Shown piece by piece: positions 1 to 12,700 of a stretch of DNA of 64,000 bases. The first letter of the stretch is position 1. Every line of letters starts with the position of its first letter. Below the pieces are notes generated by a model. It had not been told where the DNA came from. It searched no databases and was given only the letters and a program-made list of their open reading frames with translations. This stretch comes from Aaosphaeria pasadenensis (Eukaryota > Ascomycota > Dothideomycetes > Pleosporales), in NCBI GenBank assembly GCA_022813625.1, contig JAKLMB010000017.1:434001-498000 (forward strand), read 5' to 3'. Both the position numbers and the translations under genes were made by a program.

Positions 1-3000
1 ACTGAAATGATATACTTCAACTCCCCGAACCATATTCTCTATCATTCGGAAATGCTATCGCACATGTTGACTTTGCTTCCTCCATTACCTTACCTACTAG
101 TAAAGGCATTCCAGAGACTCATACCATTCTGCTCGTATTTTGTCTGTTATTCTGAAGCTTTGTATCTTGTAATAGTTACAAATCATTTTGAACCTGTATC
201 CCAACTACTCACCACTGACTTCAAAATGAGTTTACCGTATGCGTCTCACATCCAGAAGGTTCCACGTACAGATCAAGTTTTGTTGTCGCATGAAGGGACG
301 TCTACAACAACCGGTCTGATAATTTGCCAGACCATGTGCACTGGAGCTCAAATTTGACAGAATGTCAATTCGTCTTCCTTTCGAAATCCGAACAGCCATC
401 GTATGACAAAAGTAAGATGCAGGCACACAACCAAAAGGAAGAAAAAGAGGATGGAGGTTTATTGCCTCTTTGTTAATTTATCACCGCAGCGTGTGGTCAA
501 CCGCCGAATCTTTCAAATTGTTGAGCAGGTAGGAGCTTCTACCTTCTAAAAGCAGGCGATGTGTGATGCTCTCGCGGCTATTGAGCTACATACGTTTAAT
601 GTTCAACCGGAGAAGAATTACATATCATCTGCTTTGAGGACTGTTATGCCAACGATTGCAAGAGTCGGTGTTCTTCAAGTTAACGGTTGAATTTGGTATT
701 GACCAGACTATCACTGCTTTATGGCAATGTTTTGGCACATGATGACAATATATCGGTGGGTGAGCGTTGCTATCGTTGATCCTAGGACGATGTGTTTTCT
801 GAAGAGTGATGCTGTCATCGCTCACTGTTATCACCGAATTTGAGAATGCTCTAAAGGGATTCATTGTGTGAACAACATCAAGGAACACGGTAAGTCGAAT
901 ATCGAAGGCGACTTTGAAGAAACGCTCAAGGTCAAGGGGGTATGAGTATAATTAGTGATGGTTGCTCAATGACAAATCCCTACCCAGCAGGTGTGACTAC
1001 TTGTTATATCCCCAGTGGTCATTTCTGCAGTATGCAGGCATCTGACTACATACACGACCTCAACGCTTCTTGAGACCAACACATATGCACAACTCCCCAG
1101 CAAAACTCATCCACACCTTTGACCTATCTTATCAAGCAGCTCACTCGTTGCGTAAGCGCACATATATCCCCAGTAGTTCAGGCTACATAAGCTGGATGTG
1201 CAGCCCGTAAGCGACTCCTGCATGCCGCTGACGAAACGTTGGATTTGGCCCAACCAGACCAAACCCCACCGTCAGATGTATAAAAATATTCCGATTGAAA
1301 CGACCGCTGCTGCGGCCGGTATTTTGTGCCAATTGGGGGGTTTGGATGGGCGCGGGGGTGTAGATACGCTTATGGCATTTGAATTGATAACACTTTGACG
1401 AAGGATTTGGAAGAGATGCTACGAATGCCACGACTTGAACAATATTGAGATCTCACGCGGGAATTTGTTTACATATTCCAGTATGTATTCGTACCATAAT
1501 GAGCAAGTAGGACATTGTGTGATGAAGAAAATGGTAGTCTGCGTCAAATTAAGAATTACAACGAACTAGTGCAAGGCTCGTCTAGACGATGTTTCCATAG
1601 CTGACTTAACGCCCAACTTCGAATTGTCAGTGTCACCAACCGAAGAAAAAGCATACGCACCCAAGTGCCCCAAGACTCGATCCCATGCTCCATCGATGCT
1701 AAGCTACGCAGCTAGCGCAGAGGAACCAGCGCAAAGGCGAAGCATCAATTCGAACCACGTTCGACGATGTTCCTTATCGTTCAAGCCACGACAGAGCCAA
1801 GTGAAGTAGAGTCTGCACTTGGGCAATTACTCACGCTATGTCTGCTCCCCATGGAGCTTGATGGTGAAGTCACTATAGAAGATGCGTACGCGTCAGGATC
1901 GGTGCACCGGAATCCTCGATAGGATCCGAGTCGGACAATTCTCTCTGCTGGATCGTACAAACAAGCATCGTGAGCCGGCCATAACTTTGGGAGTCTGGCC
2001 CCAGTATGTCGTCGTACGGCAAAGTGAACGTGTTGATTCTCAACGTCGTGCTGCAGAGAACGAGACCCTGGCACAGTTTCGGTGCGATTCACGAAGTGGA
2101 ATCCTGTCTTTTCACAACTGGGCATCCACTCTCATTTCTCCGAGAGGAATGCGAAAGCTTTGCACGATATGGAAAGCCGTTTTATGAATCACCGGAGGAT
2201 TGCCATTCCGACACTGCGATAATTCTACCTTATGAGGTCATTGTCTCGCGCTCGCGCATTGCCAGTGTGCTCCTGTTGTGGGGTGCAGTGCGGCTTGTGG
2301 AGCAGGGTCTGAGGTTTGTCGATCAGGGGGAGTGTCTGTACGCCTGCAGTCCTACCGGGCGCGCAAAGGAGAATTCTTGGGTCCTTCGGGTATCTGAAAC
2401 GCTGCTGTGCCGGGCATTTTCCCAGGAAGGGCACACACGCGAAATGTAGCAAGAATGATGACGGGATCCTCGGGCGAGGCTGACTGTGATGATTCCATTC
2501 GCGCAAAGTCCGCTTAGGCAAAACAGTTTCATGCAGATTGCGTAGAGCATTCCTCGGCACGCCGGTACATGTTATGTGCGGACATGGTTGTTGCGAATGC
2601 GCGTCCTCAAGAGTCAAGTGGAGTGTCTGTGTGAGGTTCGGATTGGATGTTTTTGCGGGCGGGCGGATGAAATGAATTCTTGAAGGAGAGGATGGAGCAA
2701 GAGAGATGTAGATCTGGGATGGGTCAATGGCAGAAAGAGGCAATGAACTGCCATAAGCGAAGTCTTTCTCAGGCCATACACACAGTACAAGACGAAGTAA
2801 CCAAACCCCACCACCATCCACTGTCCCTCTTCTTTATTTGGACGAAGCGATCCCCCTGAAAATGTTGACATCATTGGTCCAAGCACACGATGCTTTTGTT
2901 CTTCGGTTATTTTGGTTGTTCCTCTTCCATTGCATGATCATCCTCATCCTGGAGCATCCTTCCTACTTTGTACGTGGGTTTGGTGACTGGTTGTTTTGGA

Positions 3001-4523
3001 TAGGTGCACCAGATTATAGGGCAGATGAACAATTGGACAGTCCGCCCCTTGCGATAGGTTGATATGCCAATCACAGGACAATTGAGAGGGACCTCGGAAG
3101 ACTTTACTAGTGTCCTTGCAATTAGGAGTAATATCAGACCCTAAGTTATAACTAGTTAATGAAGAAGATCAATCTGTGAGATACTCAATCCAGTTAAAGA
3201 AGCATAGCCGGTACGGCCCTATTTCTTCGTTAATAGCGCAGCAAAGCACTGGATAGGGCGTCCGTACTCTGTACAACGGTATCACAACTAAGTTGCTCGT
3301 ACAGAGTGCGAACGTCGAAGCGAACCGGCCTCTACGGACTACGGAGGGAGTACGGAGGGAAGAGAACTTCCATTTAACCAACCAACGGCTCATCTACATA
3401 TTAACGATACCCTTACCTTCTTCATATCGTAGAGCGTACATCCTAGTGATCCCACCGGCCTGGAGTACACATCTACCGTCTGCGCTTACGCTTATGTACG
3501 CTTAAACCAAACGCTTAGGGACTGTGGTCAAGAGTGAATTGATTGAGCCAATTGTCGTTCGCGAGGACTGATTTAGACTATGTCGCTAGGCCTGCTCTTG
3601 TTAGCATCACCGCTCTTGTCGGTACGCTTGAGGGTTTTAGGAATCTAGGACATGACGCCGTTGTCGCAGAATGCTCTACTACTTAGACAGACTGTACAAC
3701 CGACCTCAATTGATACGAAGAGTCGTCCTTGCGCCGAGTATTTTTGTTCATTGACCGTGATAATTGTTGAAGAGGGTCTTTTAACATTGTACATATGGAT
3801 CCCTGCATTTTGTTTCTACTCGGAGGAGGAGTTGTAACGGGCCAGCGTGCGGCGAGTGATACACCGCCCTCGCCTTCGTTCGTCATGGCATTGATCGCCC
3901 ATACTTTCGGGTCTTAGGACGACGTGTCTGACCAGAGATGAGGATCGTCGAACCCCGAGTGTCTTTTCCTTTCTAAACCCTGCCGTGCCTGCGAGCGCCC
4001 AACCTACCCTTTTGTTCTTTCTTCTCCTCTTACTTAGACTTAGACTTGTGCCCTTGTGCACTCTTAATGCTCTTGTGTCCACTGTCCCCACCCCACACCC
4101 ACACACAGCGTGCCACCTCTCCGCCGGTAGCACTATATACTCTAGTTGGACACCCTACACCACACTACACTCGACTGACTTGCACACTAACCAACCCATC
4201 TGCTATCGCCACCTCCAACCCTACGATCCTTTCGTTCTTCTTCTTTTTCCATTCTCTCTTCCATTACTCTGGATACTCTCCTTTGCTATCGTCGTCGCTG
4301 CTGCGACTCAAACCCACCACAGCCATCTTCCATGGCCCCGAATTCATATTCACATCTGTTTGTTCGCTATTCTTGCTAGCGTTCACCGTCCCGGGCTTGT
4401 TCTAGAGAACATAACCTACCCTCTCATTCGGCCTTTACGACCATATAACTATTTTCATTCTATATCCATTGCATTGATCAGCTGGCCTTCTCCTACTGTT
4501 ACTACTACAAGCATATACACAGC
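1..4523. other. Gene-poor 5' flank of the window
   Basis: I find no reading frame here that reads like a conserved protein. The longest frames are short, overlap on both strands and lack splice signals joining them. Around 1860-2440 the plus strand has overlapping frames of about 100-150 codons in two phases, which might be a decayed gene, but I recognise nothing. 3205-3320 holds nested inverted repeats (separate entry). 4000-4523 is pyrimidine-rich and is probably promoter and 5' leader of the glycosyltransferase gene. Confidence 0.5.
3211..3307. repeat. Nested imperfect inverted repeats, possible foldback element relic
   Basis: GTACGGCCCTAT at 3211-3222 is the reverse complement of 3253-3267 apart from three extra bases. 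ACTCTGTACAAC at 3266-3277 pairs likewise with 3292-3307, also with a small insertion. Two overlapping imperfect hairpins therefore lie within 100 bp. The GTACGGAGGG-type words at 3345-3360 follow at once. This could be a decayed MITE or solo terminal repeat; no target-site duplication was established. Confidence 0.35.
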
Positions 4524-5972
4524 ATGCCTCAACGCACTTTCCTCTGTCGGCTCATCTTCTGTGCAGTCTTTAGTGTCTCCATCATCAACGTCTTCACCAA
4601 GGCCAGCTCTCCTTCATTCTTCCTTCGATACTTCAAACCAGAAGCTCGCCTCCAAGACGACATATTTTGTTCGCAATCCGAGATTGCCGGCGACGTCCTG
4701 GTCGTCCTGCGCACTGGTGCCACCGAATCCCATGCGAAACTTCCCGTTCATTTCAAGACCACACTGAGATGTGTACCCAACTTCCTCGTCGTATCCGATC
4801 TCGATGAAGAGATCGATGGTCATGCTGTGCATGACGTTCTGGGAGGTGTCAGCGATCAAACCAAGCAGAGCAGCGACGACTTCAAATTGTACCGAAGACT
4901 GCAAAAGCAGGGCAAGAGGGTGCTTGGAGACCAACAAGTAATCACAGCGCAGTCCGGATCCTCCAAAGGCGATTACTTGAACACGGAAAACGAAGGCTGG
5001 AAGCTCGACAAGTGGAAGTTCCTGCCCATGATTGACGAAGCGTACCAGCATATGCCAAATGCGAAGTGGTTCGTCTTCATCGAGAGCGACACCTACCTCG
5101 TCTGGAACAACCTCCTGGAATACCTGAGCAACTTCGACGCGAGCAAACCGTACTACATTGGCAAGCACCTGTACATTAACGACATTGAGTTTGGGTACGG
5201 CGGTGCGGGATTCGTTCTCTCTAACCCGGCCATGCGCAAGGTGTCCGAACACCGGTCGGTGCGCATCCGCGACTACGAGGACTTCACTTCCACGCACTGG
5301 GTCGGAGACTGCGCGCTGGGCAAGGTTTTCGAGGACATCAAGATCCCTCTCCACAAAGCGTTTCCCCACCTCCAGGGCGACTCGCCGGCGACACTGGATC
5401 CGGCTACGGACAAAATCGGCCGCAATGCGTGGTGCTATCCAGTAGTAACCTACCACCACGTCTCGCCCGCCGAGATCGAAGAGTTGTGGGAGTTCGAACA
5501 GAACTGGTTCAAGAAGGTATGTCGTTCGAGATCCCCCTATGATATTAATCTAAATCGCTGACGATAATAGCACGATGTATTGCTTCGACACCGGGATATA
5601 TTCATGGAGCACGTGCGGCCCCAGATCCGAGCCTCCATCCCGGAATGGGACAACATGTCTGCCGACAAGGAGTTCAACGCCCACGACCACGGCAGCTCCG
5701 CCAACCCCCTCGAACGGAATTCGTGGAAATCGTTCGACCACTGCTTCGCCCTCTGCGAGAGCAAGAAAGAATGCGTCCAGTTCTCCTTCGATTCGGGCAG
5801 CTGCTCGATATCGTTCGCGTTCCGCCTGGGCTATGCGAAGCCGAAGAGGAAGATCGCGTCTGGGTGGATGCCCGACCGAATCGACAGTATCTTCCAGGAG
5901 CTGGAGAGCAAATGCGGGGTGAGGGATTGGTTTGGCCCCAATGAGGGCTCTGCCGTCAAAAGGCGCAGATAG
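4524..5972 (+). CDS. GT31-like glycosyltransferase with C-terminal PAN-like Cys region
   Basis: Two exons, 4524-5516 and 5571-5972, give 464 residues. The 54-nt intron starts GTATGT and ends AATAG, and the frame is kept. Residues 6-24 form an uncleaved hydrophobic segment, so this is probably a type II Golgi/ER membrane protein. A DxD-like metal/nucleotide-sugar motif, ESDTY, lies at 187-191, within the FIESDTYLVW context typical of the fungal GT31/DUF604-like group. The C-terminus (about 382-411) has Cys 389, 393, 399 and 409 in a pattern like a PAN/Apple module, often found in this fungal group. Donor sugar and acceptor cannot be read from sequence. The family call is good; the exact activity is unknown. 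Confidence 0.82.
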
Positions 5973-6792
5973 ACCAGCCAGAAGGTAGACAACACTTCTG
6001 GGTGAAAGCAATGGCGCTTGGTCGGTTGGGTGGGTTCGGCGTTTTTTCGTGTCTGTTTGACATTGGGTCATATTTTGAGCGTTCTTTTTTCTTTTCTTTC
6101 TTCTCTCTTGGTTACATGCCATCAACAACGGCGTATATTGCGAAAAGATACCCCAGCTACGACAAGTAGAACGCGCTTGATGCGCAACACTCGCTAGACA
6201 TAATAGTCATAGGACATAAACTCATTCCATCGGAATAAGAGTCAGCCTCATTGAAACAAACAAATATACAATTAATCTCATTAACAACATACATCATCAT
6301 CGGCAACAACCAAAGTGATTCCCGAGTGGCGTCTCACAAAACATGTTTCCACACCGCATGCATACTTAAGTACCATCCGTGGGACATCTGCCTTTTATTT
6401 TCCACGACTGTGCCGTTTGGAATACAAATCAGGAACGAAAATAGTACATCGTCATCCATCCACGTGGAAGCCCTTTGCGTGTTGAAGTGGAACCCGCCAT
6501 TGAAGGCGTGCAGCCTCCTAGGCCTGGCTGGGGGAGATGACTACATCCATCGTCCCAAGCCCTTCCCCCAGTGATCTGCACCAAAAAGCTTATCCACACC
6601 TTTCCTTACCACAACCTGTCCTCCCCCCCCCCCCCCACAAAAACCTACCAACAACATACATCAATGTTAAGTAAGTAGTTATCTTTCGAACTTCCAAGTA
6701 AAAATTATCATTGCACTAACGGTTATCATACATACAAAAACAATATATCAGATACGATACGATACAGATACATCCACGAACTCTTGCCTTTC
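5973..6792. other. Intergenic, convergent 3' ends
   Basis: This lies between the 3' ends of the glycosyltransferase (+) and the membrane protein (-). It is AT-rich and contains a run of 14 C at 6623-6636. I see no gene. Confidence 0.6.
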
Positions 6793-7929
6793 CTAGGACC
6801 TTCTAAACCCGCCGCTCAGGCCCATGCTGCCCATGTCCATGGCACCCAACATCGCGCCCCCATGGTGCTGTTGTTTCGAATCCGACACCCGTGCAGCAGC
6901 GTTTGCATCCGCATCCGCATCTGCATTCGCATCCGCCTGGCCAACGCCTTCCTCCCACGTTGCGTGTTGGTCTGCCGCCGCGGGATTCGCCGACGGTTCG
7001 AGTCCCGCTGCCGGGGTTGTGAGTTGGTCGTTCCTGGACGGGGAGGGTAGTGGGAGAGGTTCGGGGCCAGATTCGACGGGTGGCTTTAGAGCCGTTTCCG
7101 GGATCTTTTGAGGTAAGAGAGCAGCTGCTTCGTCGTCATCTGGGAAAGCCTGTTTATGCTCAGGTGCTGGCAATGGAGCCGTGGTATCTTGGCCTGCTGC
7201 TGGCACGGCAAGACCTGCTTGTACAGGAACTGGCAGTGGAGGAGTACGAGCGTCGTCGCCGTCATGCGAGACCCGACTGGCATCCATATACATCTCCTTC
7301 TCCTGCGCAAACTGTTCCGCCAGCGAGGGAGATATGTACTCCGTCTTCTCCCCACTGGACCCACCATCCTTCGCATCCGGTGTCGCCGGCTCGACAGCAG
7401 CTATAGATTTCACCGTCCCTTCGTCATCTTTATCCTCTTTCACAGCGACATGCCCCCGCCAAAGACTCCCCAACACACCACCCTTCTTGCCCTCCCCACC
7501 CGTCTCGTTCGTCGTCTTCCCAGTCCCCGTATCCTTCTCCTTAGGCTTAAACAACCACCCCCCAACAACCCCATGAGTCCCCCAAACACTCTCTCCCACC
7601 TTCTCCTGCTTCTCCCCTCCCTTCTCCCCCTCCTCCACCAACTCCCCCCCAAGTCCCGCCCCAGCCCCAGCAGCAGCAGCAGGACCCGGAATCACCGCCC
7701 CGCCCCCAACAAACGAATTCACCCCTCCGTCCCGCAGCGGATACGCGTACATGCCTCCCTCTCCAGCCCCAGCCGCGGTGCGCAAGCGGTTCCCCGTCCA
7801 GAGGATCGAGAGCACGGCGAGGAGGATGAGGGCGGGGCGGAGGCGGTCGCGCTTGCTGCTGCGGCGGGGGAGGGCGGTGATGTGGTGGTGGCGTACGGAT
7901 GGGCTGGGGGGTGGGGAGATTGGCGCCAT
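6793..7929 (-). CDS. Low-complexity single-pass membrane protein, unknown function
   Basis: A 378-residue frame begins at the ATG at 7929. The frame is open further upstream, but that part only translates the (TG)n tract into Thr-His repeats, so I reject it. A basic N-terminus is followed by one hydrophobic segment near residues 33-46 and then a long Gly, Ala, Pro, Glu and Lys-rich tail, suggesting a type II single-span protein with a disordered lumenal or extracellular part. Near the C-terminus a GCATCC-like hexanucleotide repeat (about 6903-6938) encodes alternating Ala-Asp. I recognise no domain. Low-complexity composition makes the call less secure, but the TM placement and start support a real gene. 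Confidence 0.55.
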   Translation of the reverse strand: MAPISPPPSPSVRHHHITALPRRSSKRDRLRPALILLAVLSILWTGNRLRTAAGAGEGGMYAYPLRDGGVNSFVGGGAVIPGPAAAAGAGAGLGGELVEEGEKGGEKQEKVGESVWGTHGVVGGWLFKPKEKDTGTGKTTNETGGEGKKGGVLGSLWRGHVAVKEDKDDEGTVKSIAAVEPATPDAKDGGSSGEKTEYISPSLAEQFAQEKEMYMDASRVSHDGDDARTPPLPVPVQAGLAVPAAGQDTTAPLPAPEHKQAFPDDDEAAALLPQKIPETALKPPVESGPEPLPLPSPSRNDQLTTPAAGLEPSANPAAADQHATWEEGVGQADANADADADANAAARVSDSKQQHHGGAMLGAMDMGSMGLSGGFRRS

Positions 7930-7972
7930 TTTCTTTGTGGAGAGTAGGTAGGTGAGTTTGTGGATTGAAGGA

Positions 7973-7978
<6 letters not shown>

Positions 7979-8030
<52 letters not shown>
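7979..8030. repeat. (TG)26 microsatellite followed by (GA)n
   Basis: An uninterrupted TG dinucleotide tract of 52 bp ends in a short GA run. It sits 50-101 bp upstream of the ATG of the minus-strand membrane protein gene, so it is (CA)n in that gene's 5' leader or core promoter. Confidence 0.95.
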
Positions 8031-8031
<1 letters not shown>

Positions 8032-9722
8032 AGAGAGAGAGTAGTGGGTGGTGCGGGTTGGAGATAGCGGGTGTGTGTGTGGTGAGGTGTCTCTGAAAAC
8101 GAATGTCACTTCTTCTCTTCCGTCTCGTAGAATCCACCGTTTGGTGTTTCTATATCTCCCCGTTGCAGGTAAAGACTTCAACTCTCCGGGCCAGGCTGAG
8201 CGGACGTCCTATCTCGAAGCTGTCTTGGTAGAAACACCTCAAAGTCTCATTACGAGGAAGTCTTCGTCGTGATCACTCGATCAGTTCGCACGATTGAAAG
8301 GACGAAAAGAGAGCGATAGGAAAGAAATGGCCGTTCCCTTCGAGAGAGGAGAGTGTAAAAGGCCTAACGACAGCATGTATATGCCCACCCTCGACCCCGT
8401 GGCGACATTCATTTTCCCAAGGCGGGGGAAGGGAGGAGGGACGCATGGCAGAACGCGAGGTGTCGCCCGCAAGGGAGGGGGTTGGGGGGTGAGAAAGGGA
8501 TGATGACAATAATGATCATTTATTGAAATCTACTCTTTGGGAGACGAGGGAAAAGTGTACCGGAAGCGATGGTAATCCCTTGTAAATGTTTTATCAAGGT
8601 ACGGAGTATACTCGTCTATAATGGTAGTGAGGTAAGTTGTTGGAGAACTGCAGTGTCTACGTTTATTTCTAGATTGGGGTTGTCTTGCTCCGGCTGTAGT
8701 TTATTGAGTATGGTTGACACTGCTTGAACTGCGTCTCCGAGGGCGAGGAAAAGTCAAGCAAGGCAAGGGAAAACCCGAACAATAATGCATTTCCGATATC
8801 CCGCACCTCAGCATTGGAGCCGTCGGGATGTCCATCCCTCATTTCATTGATCATTGCCTAAAGATACCACCTGGTACTCGACAGACCTAGTAATACCAAG
8901 TTCCTCATTCAGACAGCATGTAACGCAGCAGCATGTGCAACTGCGTCGTCTTCGTCGAATGTTACACAATCGTTCGTGTGTGTTTTGTGCACGCTTTGTT
9001 ACTGGAAATTGTGGGAACGCGGGTTGGGGGGGGGGGAGGGAGGGTTACGGCGACACGCTGTGCGCCAGTCGTTTCCCGCTCGTCGATTCCAAATCATGGA
9101 GAGCCGGGCGGGTTTGGGTTGTGTGCGACTGAGGGGGTTGGTTCGTTGAACAAGGCAATACGGGGTACGAAGTTGTGCTTTGGACTTTGGCTCACTGACA
9201 AATACTGAGAGGAGCACATCGAACATACTGGGTACTCGTATCAGTAACACGTAAGAAGCAAATCGTGACAGCAGCTTGGAGATATGTTGAATTTGTCTGA
9301 GATATATGAAAACGGGGAGTCGGGTCGAGTATCAAAACAAAAGGTATTTACTTCCAATCTCCGGATACAAAAAGAAGAAGATCTGGGAGCGAGACAAGAG
9401 TGGGAAAGTTTCGGCTCTCTATAGCTGCTTTTTATTTCCTTCCCCCATCCACCGTGGATTTCATCATCAGGTTTGCGCAAATGAATCGATGTGTGTGATT
9501 CGATTAGGTGTGTAAATGGCCGTCATCGTGTAATGTGCCGTGGATATTGCACTCAATGGAAAAAGAAATTCGCGTACCCAACGCCAGGAGCCTTTTCGCT
9601 TTCCAACGAATAGAATAAGCTGCTCTCAAAAATGTGACAAAAGTCGCGAGTGGGGAAATGTCGAAATAGAATATTTGCAAAAGAAAATAGGTAAAGAGCG
9701 GAGAGGTGCAACGACACGGCGT
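8031..9722. other. Intergenic upstream of the membrane protein, 3' of the Boi-like gene
   Basis: No credible coding region is visible. The stretch includes G-rich runs (about 9026-9044), one TACGGAGTA word near 8601 and a pyrimidine-poor, mixed-composition spacer. Confidence 0.55.
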
Positions 9723-12700
9723 TTATCCAATGGGAGAGACAAGCCCTGGACTCAGGGCGCCGCTCACACTTTCTTTCCTCTTGGGAGGAATGGCGGGCGG
9801 AGTTCCAGGTCCATTCTCAGCAAAGTCGAGAAGTGCTTTCGCGTCGTCAAGTCCGGATATTGCTAGGCCGTGCTTCTCGTCCTCCTCTTGGATGACCTCG
9901 TCCAGAATGCTTTCTTTGGACCTCTTGCCCGACGAAGCAGCCTCGTCCTCTTCTTCGTCCATCAGAGCCGGGGGTCGCTGTCGCATCGCACGAGCCTTCT
10001 CGAGTGATATCGTTTTCTGTTGATATGTAGTGGTTATATTCAGAGTTTCGTCCCGATCAATGGTAGCCTTCATCAGTGCAGCCATCCAAAGGCGTCCGAT
10101 CTGGATGCTGTCCACTGCGAAGTAGTGGACGATTGGCTTCGTGAACTGTACGCCCTTTTGCAATCCAGCACGAGGAGGAACAAGCTTGAAGATGAACATC
10201 CCGGACATGTCCTCTTCAATGCCGTTGGCGACATCCGTTGATGCGTTCGTAGGAATGGTGGCGTTCTGTGGTGACGTTGGCGAGGAAGAAGCTCGCGTCA
10301 AGCTTGCATGTAAGCCTGTCATACGCTCGTTGTTGGCTGGGAGCACTCGATGGGACGAAATGTCTATCAGACCCTTCTCTTCCGTGTCGTTCTCGGTATA
10401 GAAGTAAGAGAGGCGGCGGCCGCGTAGGACGAAGAGACGCGTTTTCCAAGTTGTCATGAGGCTCGAGGACTTCTTCTTCATCCAACCACTGTAATCACAT
10501 GCCATCATAGCTTCCTGGGGAGTGATAGTCTCACGACCTCGCAGGTATGCGCTAGTCCCATGCTTCTTAGCCTTTCGCTGTTTCGAGCCCGTCGAGGCTG
10601 CTGTGAGCCGCTTGTTCAAATCTGGATTCTCGAAATCGAAGCTCCTCGACATGGAAGCTCCGGAAGGAGTACTCGAACCGGTCCTTGTTGGTGACTGCAT
10701 GGGAGATTCCTTGAGGGGCGAACCGGTCATATCTCCAGCGCTGGCCCTTTCAGTTCCGGTGATTGCATCCGAAATAGCCCGAAGACCTGAACCGCGAGGC
10801 TTTTTGCTAAAGAATGAGTGGGTCGCTGGGGAAGGTGATGCGCGCCCTTGAGAGGATGTCTCACTGCCTGGAACGTGGGGTGATTTCGCTATCGCGTCGA
10901 TGCTGGGACTGTCGTACTCAAGTCTTGTCACTGTAGGCGTCACCTCGGTCGTGGCTTTGGAGGGACGAATGAAATCGAAATTACTGGAACTTCGGTGGCT
11001 CTTGATGCTCGAACCGTAGTATGCCTTTGCAGCAGGGGAAATAGGACTGGTGGAACCGGCTGCGGAATCTGAGCTGCCCAGTCTGCTGTGACGACGACTG
11101 AATGTCGAGCGCCGACCTGTTTCTGTACTGTAGCTTGGGTTTCGTGAATGGCTGGGGCTGTCTTTCTTGCGTAGCACATTCCGAGCTTTACGGTTATCTA
11201 CTTCATTACCAGAGAAGTAGCCGCGATCCAATTCGGCCGTGTTCAGCGGACTGAGAGCAGGGCCAACGCCCGCGGGGTCATATTCCATCCCGCCAATGAC
11301 TGACGAATGCATGTGATTAGAAGAGGAAGGCCTATTCAGCTCATGAGACGCTTTCTGAGGCGAACCCATGGACCAATTGCGATCGAACGAAGGGGTCTTC
11401 TTGTGTGGCGTAGATAAATTGGGTTGCACCTTCGGGGGGGCTTGCGGGTTGATGTTGTAGTCGATTGAGGAATGCCGGCGACTGTGGTTCATGCTGCGAA
11501 CAGACGCGGCGGAAGGACGTGATACTGGGCCAGGTGACGATGGAGTTGCATGTACCAACGGTGATGTTGCCTCGACAATGGGAACGGGTGAATGCCCTGC
11601 AGTGGAGTTCGCACGAGGAAGCGATTTTGGCGGAGGCTTCGGGCTTTGGCCGTCTTTTAAACTTGGGATTCTAGGAAGGACTGCGCCCATGGAAGTGGCC
11701 CGGTTGCGGATCGGATCTGGTTGAGATTCCTCGGAGACACCATCAAACGATGTGACATTTTTGCGCGCTTCGTGTACTGTCTTGACTTCTTGTTGCAGAG
11801 CCTTGACCTTAAGCCACGTCCGCAGGCGGGGGCCAACGGGTCCCAGCTCAAACTCTTTCAGAAATATCGTTGCTTGATCCATCCCTAGGAGGACTTCCCC
11901 ATTGATCTCTTGCTCGCGGAAAATGTCACAATGCTTCTTCTCGACACCCACGTCCTCGAGATACTCTGCGACTCTTTCCGGACTCCAGCCCATGACTTCT
12001 GCCTCTGTATGTAAAGTTTGCTCCTCGTCCTCCGTTTCGTGACCATTGATGTATGACAGTCGGTGATGGCTGCTGTATTCGCTCCCGGAATCATTGCCGC
12101 GCAAGTCTTTCGCAACAATACTGTGGCGCGGCGTGCTCATGTCCGTAATGTGTTCGTCAATGACGCTCAACGTCTCGTGCATGACAGGACTGCCAATGGT
12201 GTCGTCCTCCCTAGGAATATCACCACTCAACGTCATGCTGATACTTCTCTGAGGCGTAGTGGATATGGAGGTTCGATTCGGGGTAGTAGCTGGCGGAGGG
12301 GTCAGGTTGGGATTCGATAGCTGGAGAGGGGATGTTTGTTGTTCGGGATGCGGAGGAGGGGATTCAAGCGACTGTTGAGTAACGGGAGATGGCTCCGGGG
12401 AAGGGAACGTGTGGATCGTTGCAGGTTCGGAGACGGCAGTACCGGGCGGTGTCGCATGCTGCAGAGGGCGAAGCTCAGCCATAGGCTGCGAGGGATTGCG
12501 TTGGTGAACGGGAACATTTATCGTTGGCTTTGGTGCAGGTCGGGTGTAGACTTGAGTCAGGGTTAGCCGGAAACGGTGCAACACAGACCCAACACGCCCG
12601 ACGTGTAAACAAGTGCTGTCGTGACGATGTTGGGAGGAGCAGAACAAAACATACCCTCCGGGAACAAGCCGGTCTCGCTGTTTTCCGTGTTTTTACCCAG

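Noticed and set aside
1781..2449. Overlapping frames on both strands, 100-147 codons
   Set aside because: No joined model and no recognised domain. They might be a decayed gene, but the evidence is too thin.
4614..5459. 281-codon minus-strand frame opposite the glycosyltransferase
   Set aside because: Antisense shadow of a well-supported spliced gene, with no splice signals or domain of its own.
6990..7012. GGTTCGAGTCC, resembling a tRNA T-loop
   Set aside because: Lies inside the coding part of the membrane protein; no acceptor stem, anticodon arm or D-arm could be fitted around it.
7930..8181. Upstream extension of the minus-strand membrane protein to a start at 8181
   Set aside because: The added part is mostly Thr-His coded by the TG microsatellite. 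A sound ATG with a normal N-terminus and TM segment follows at 7929.
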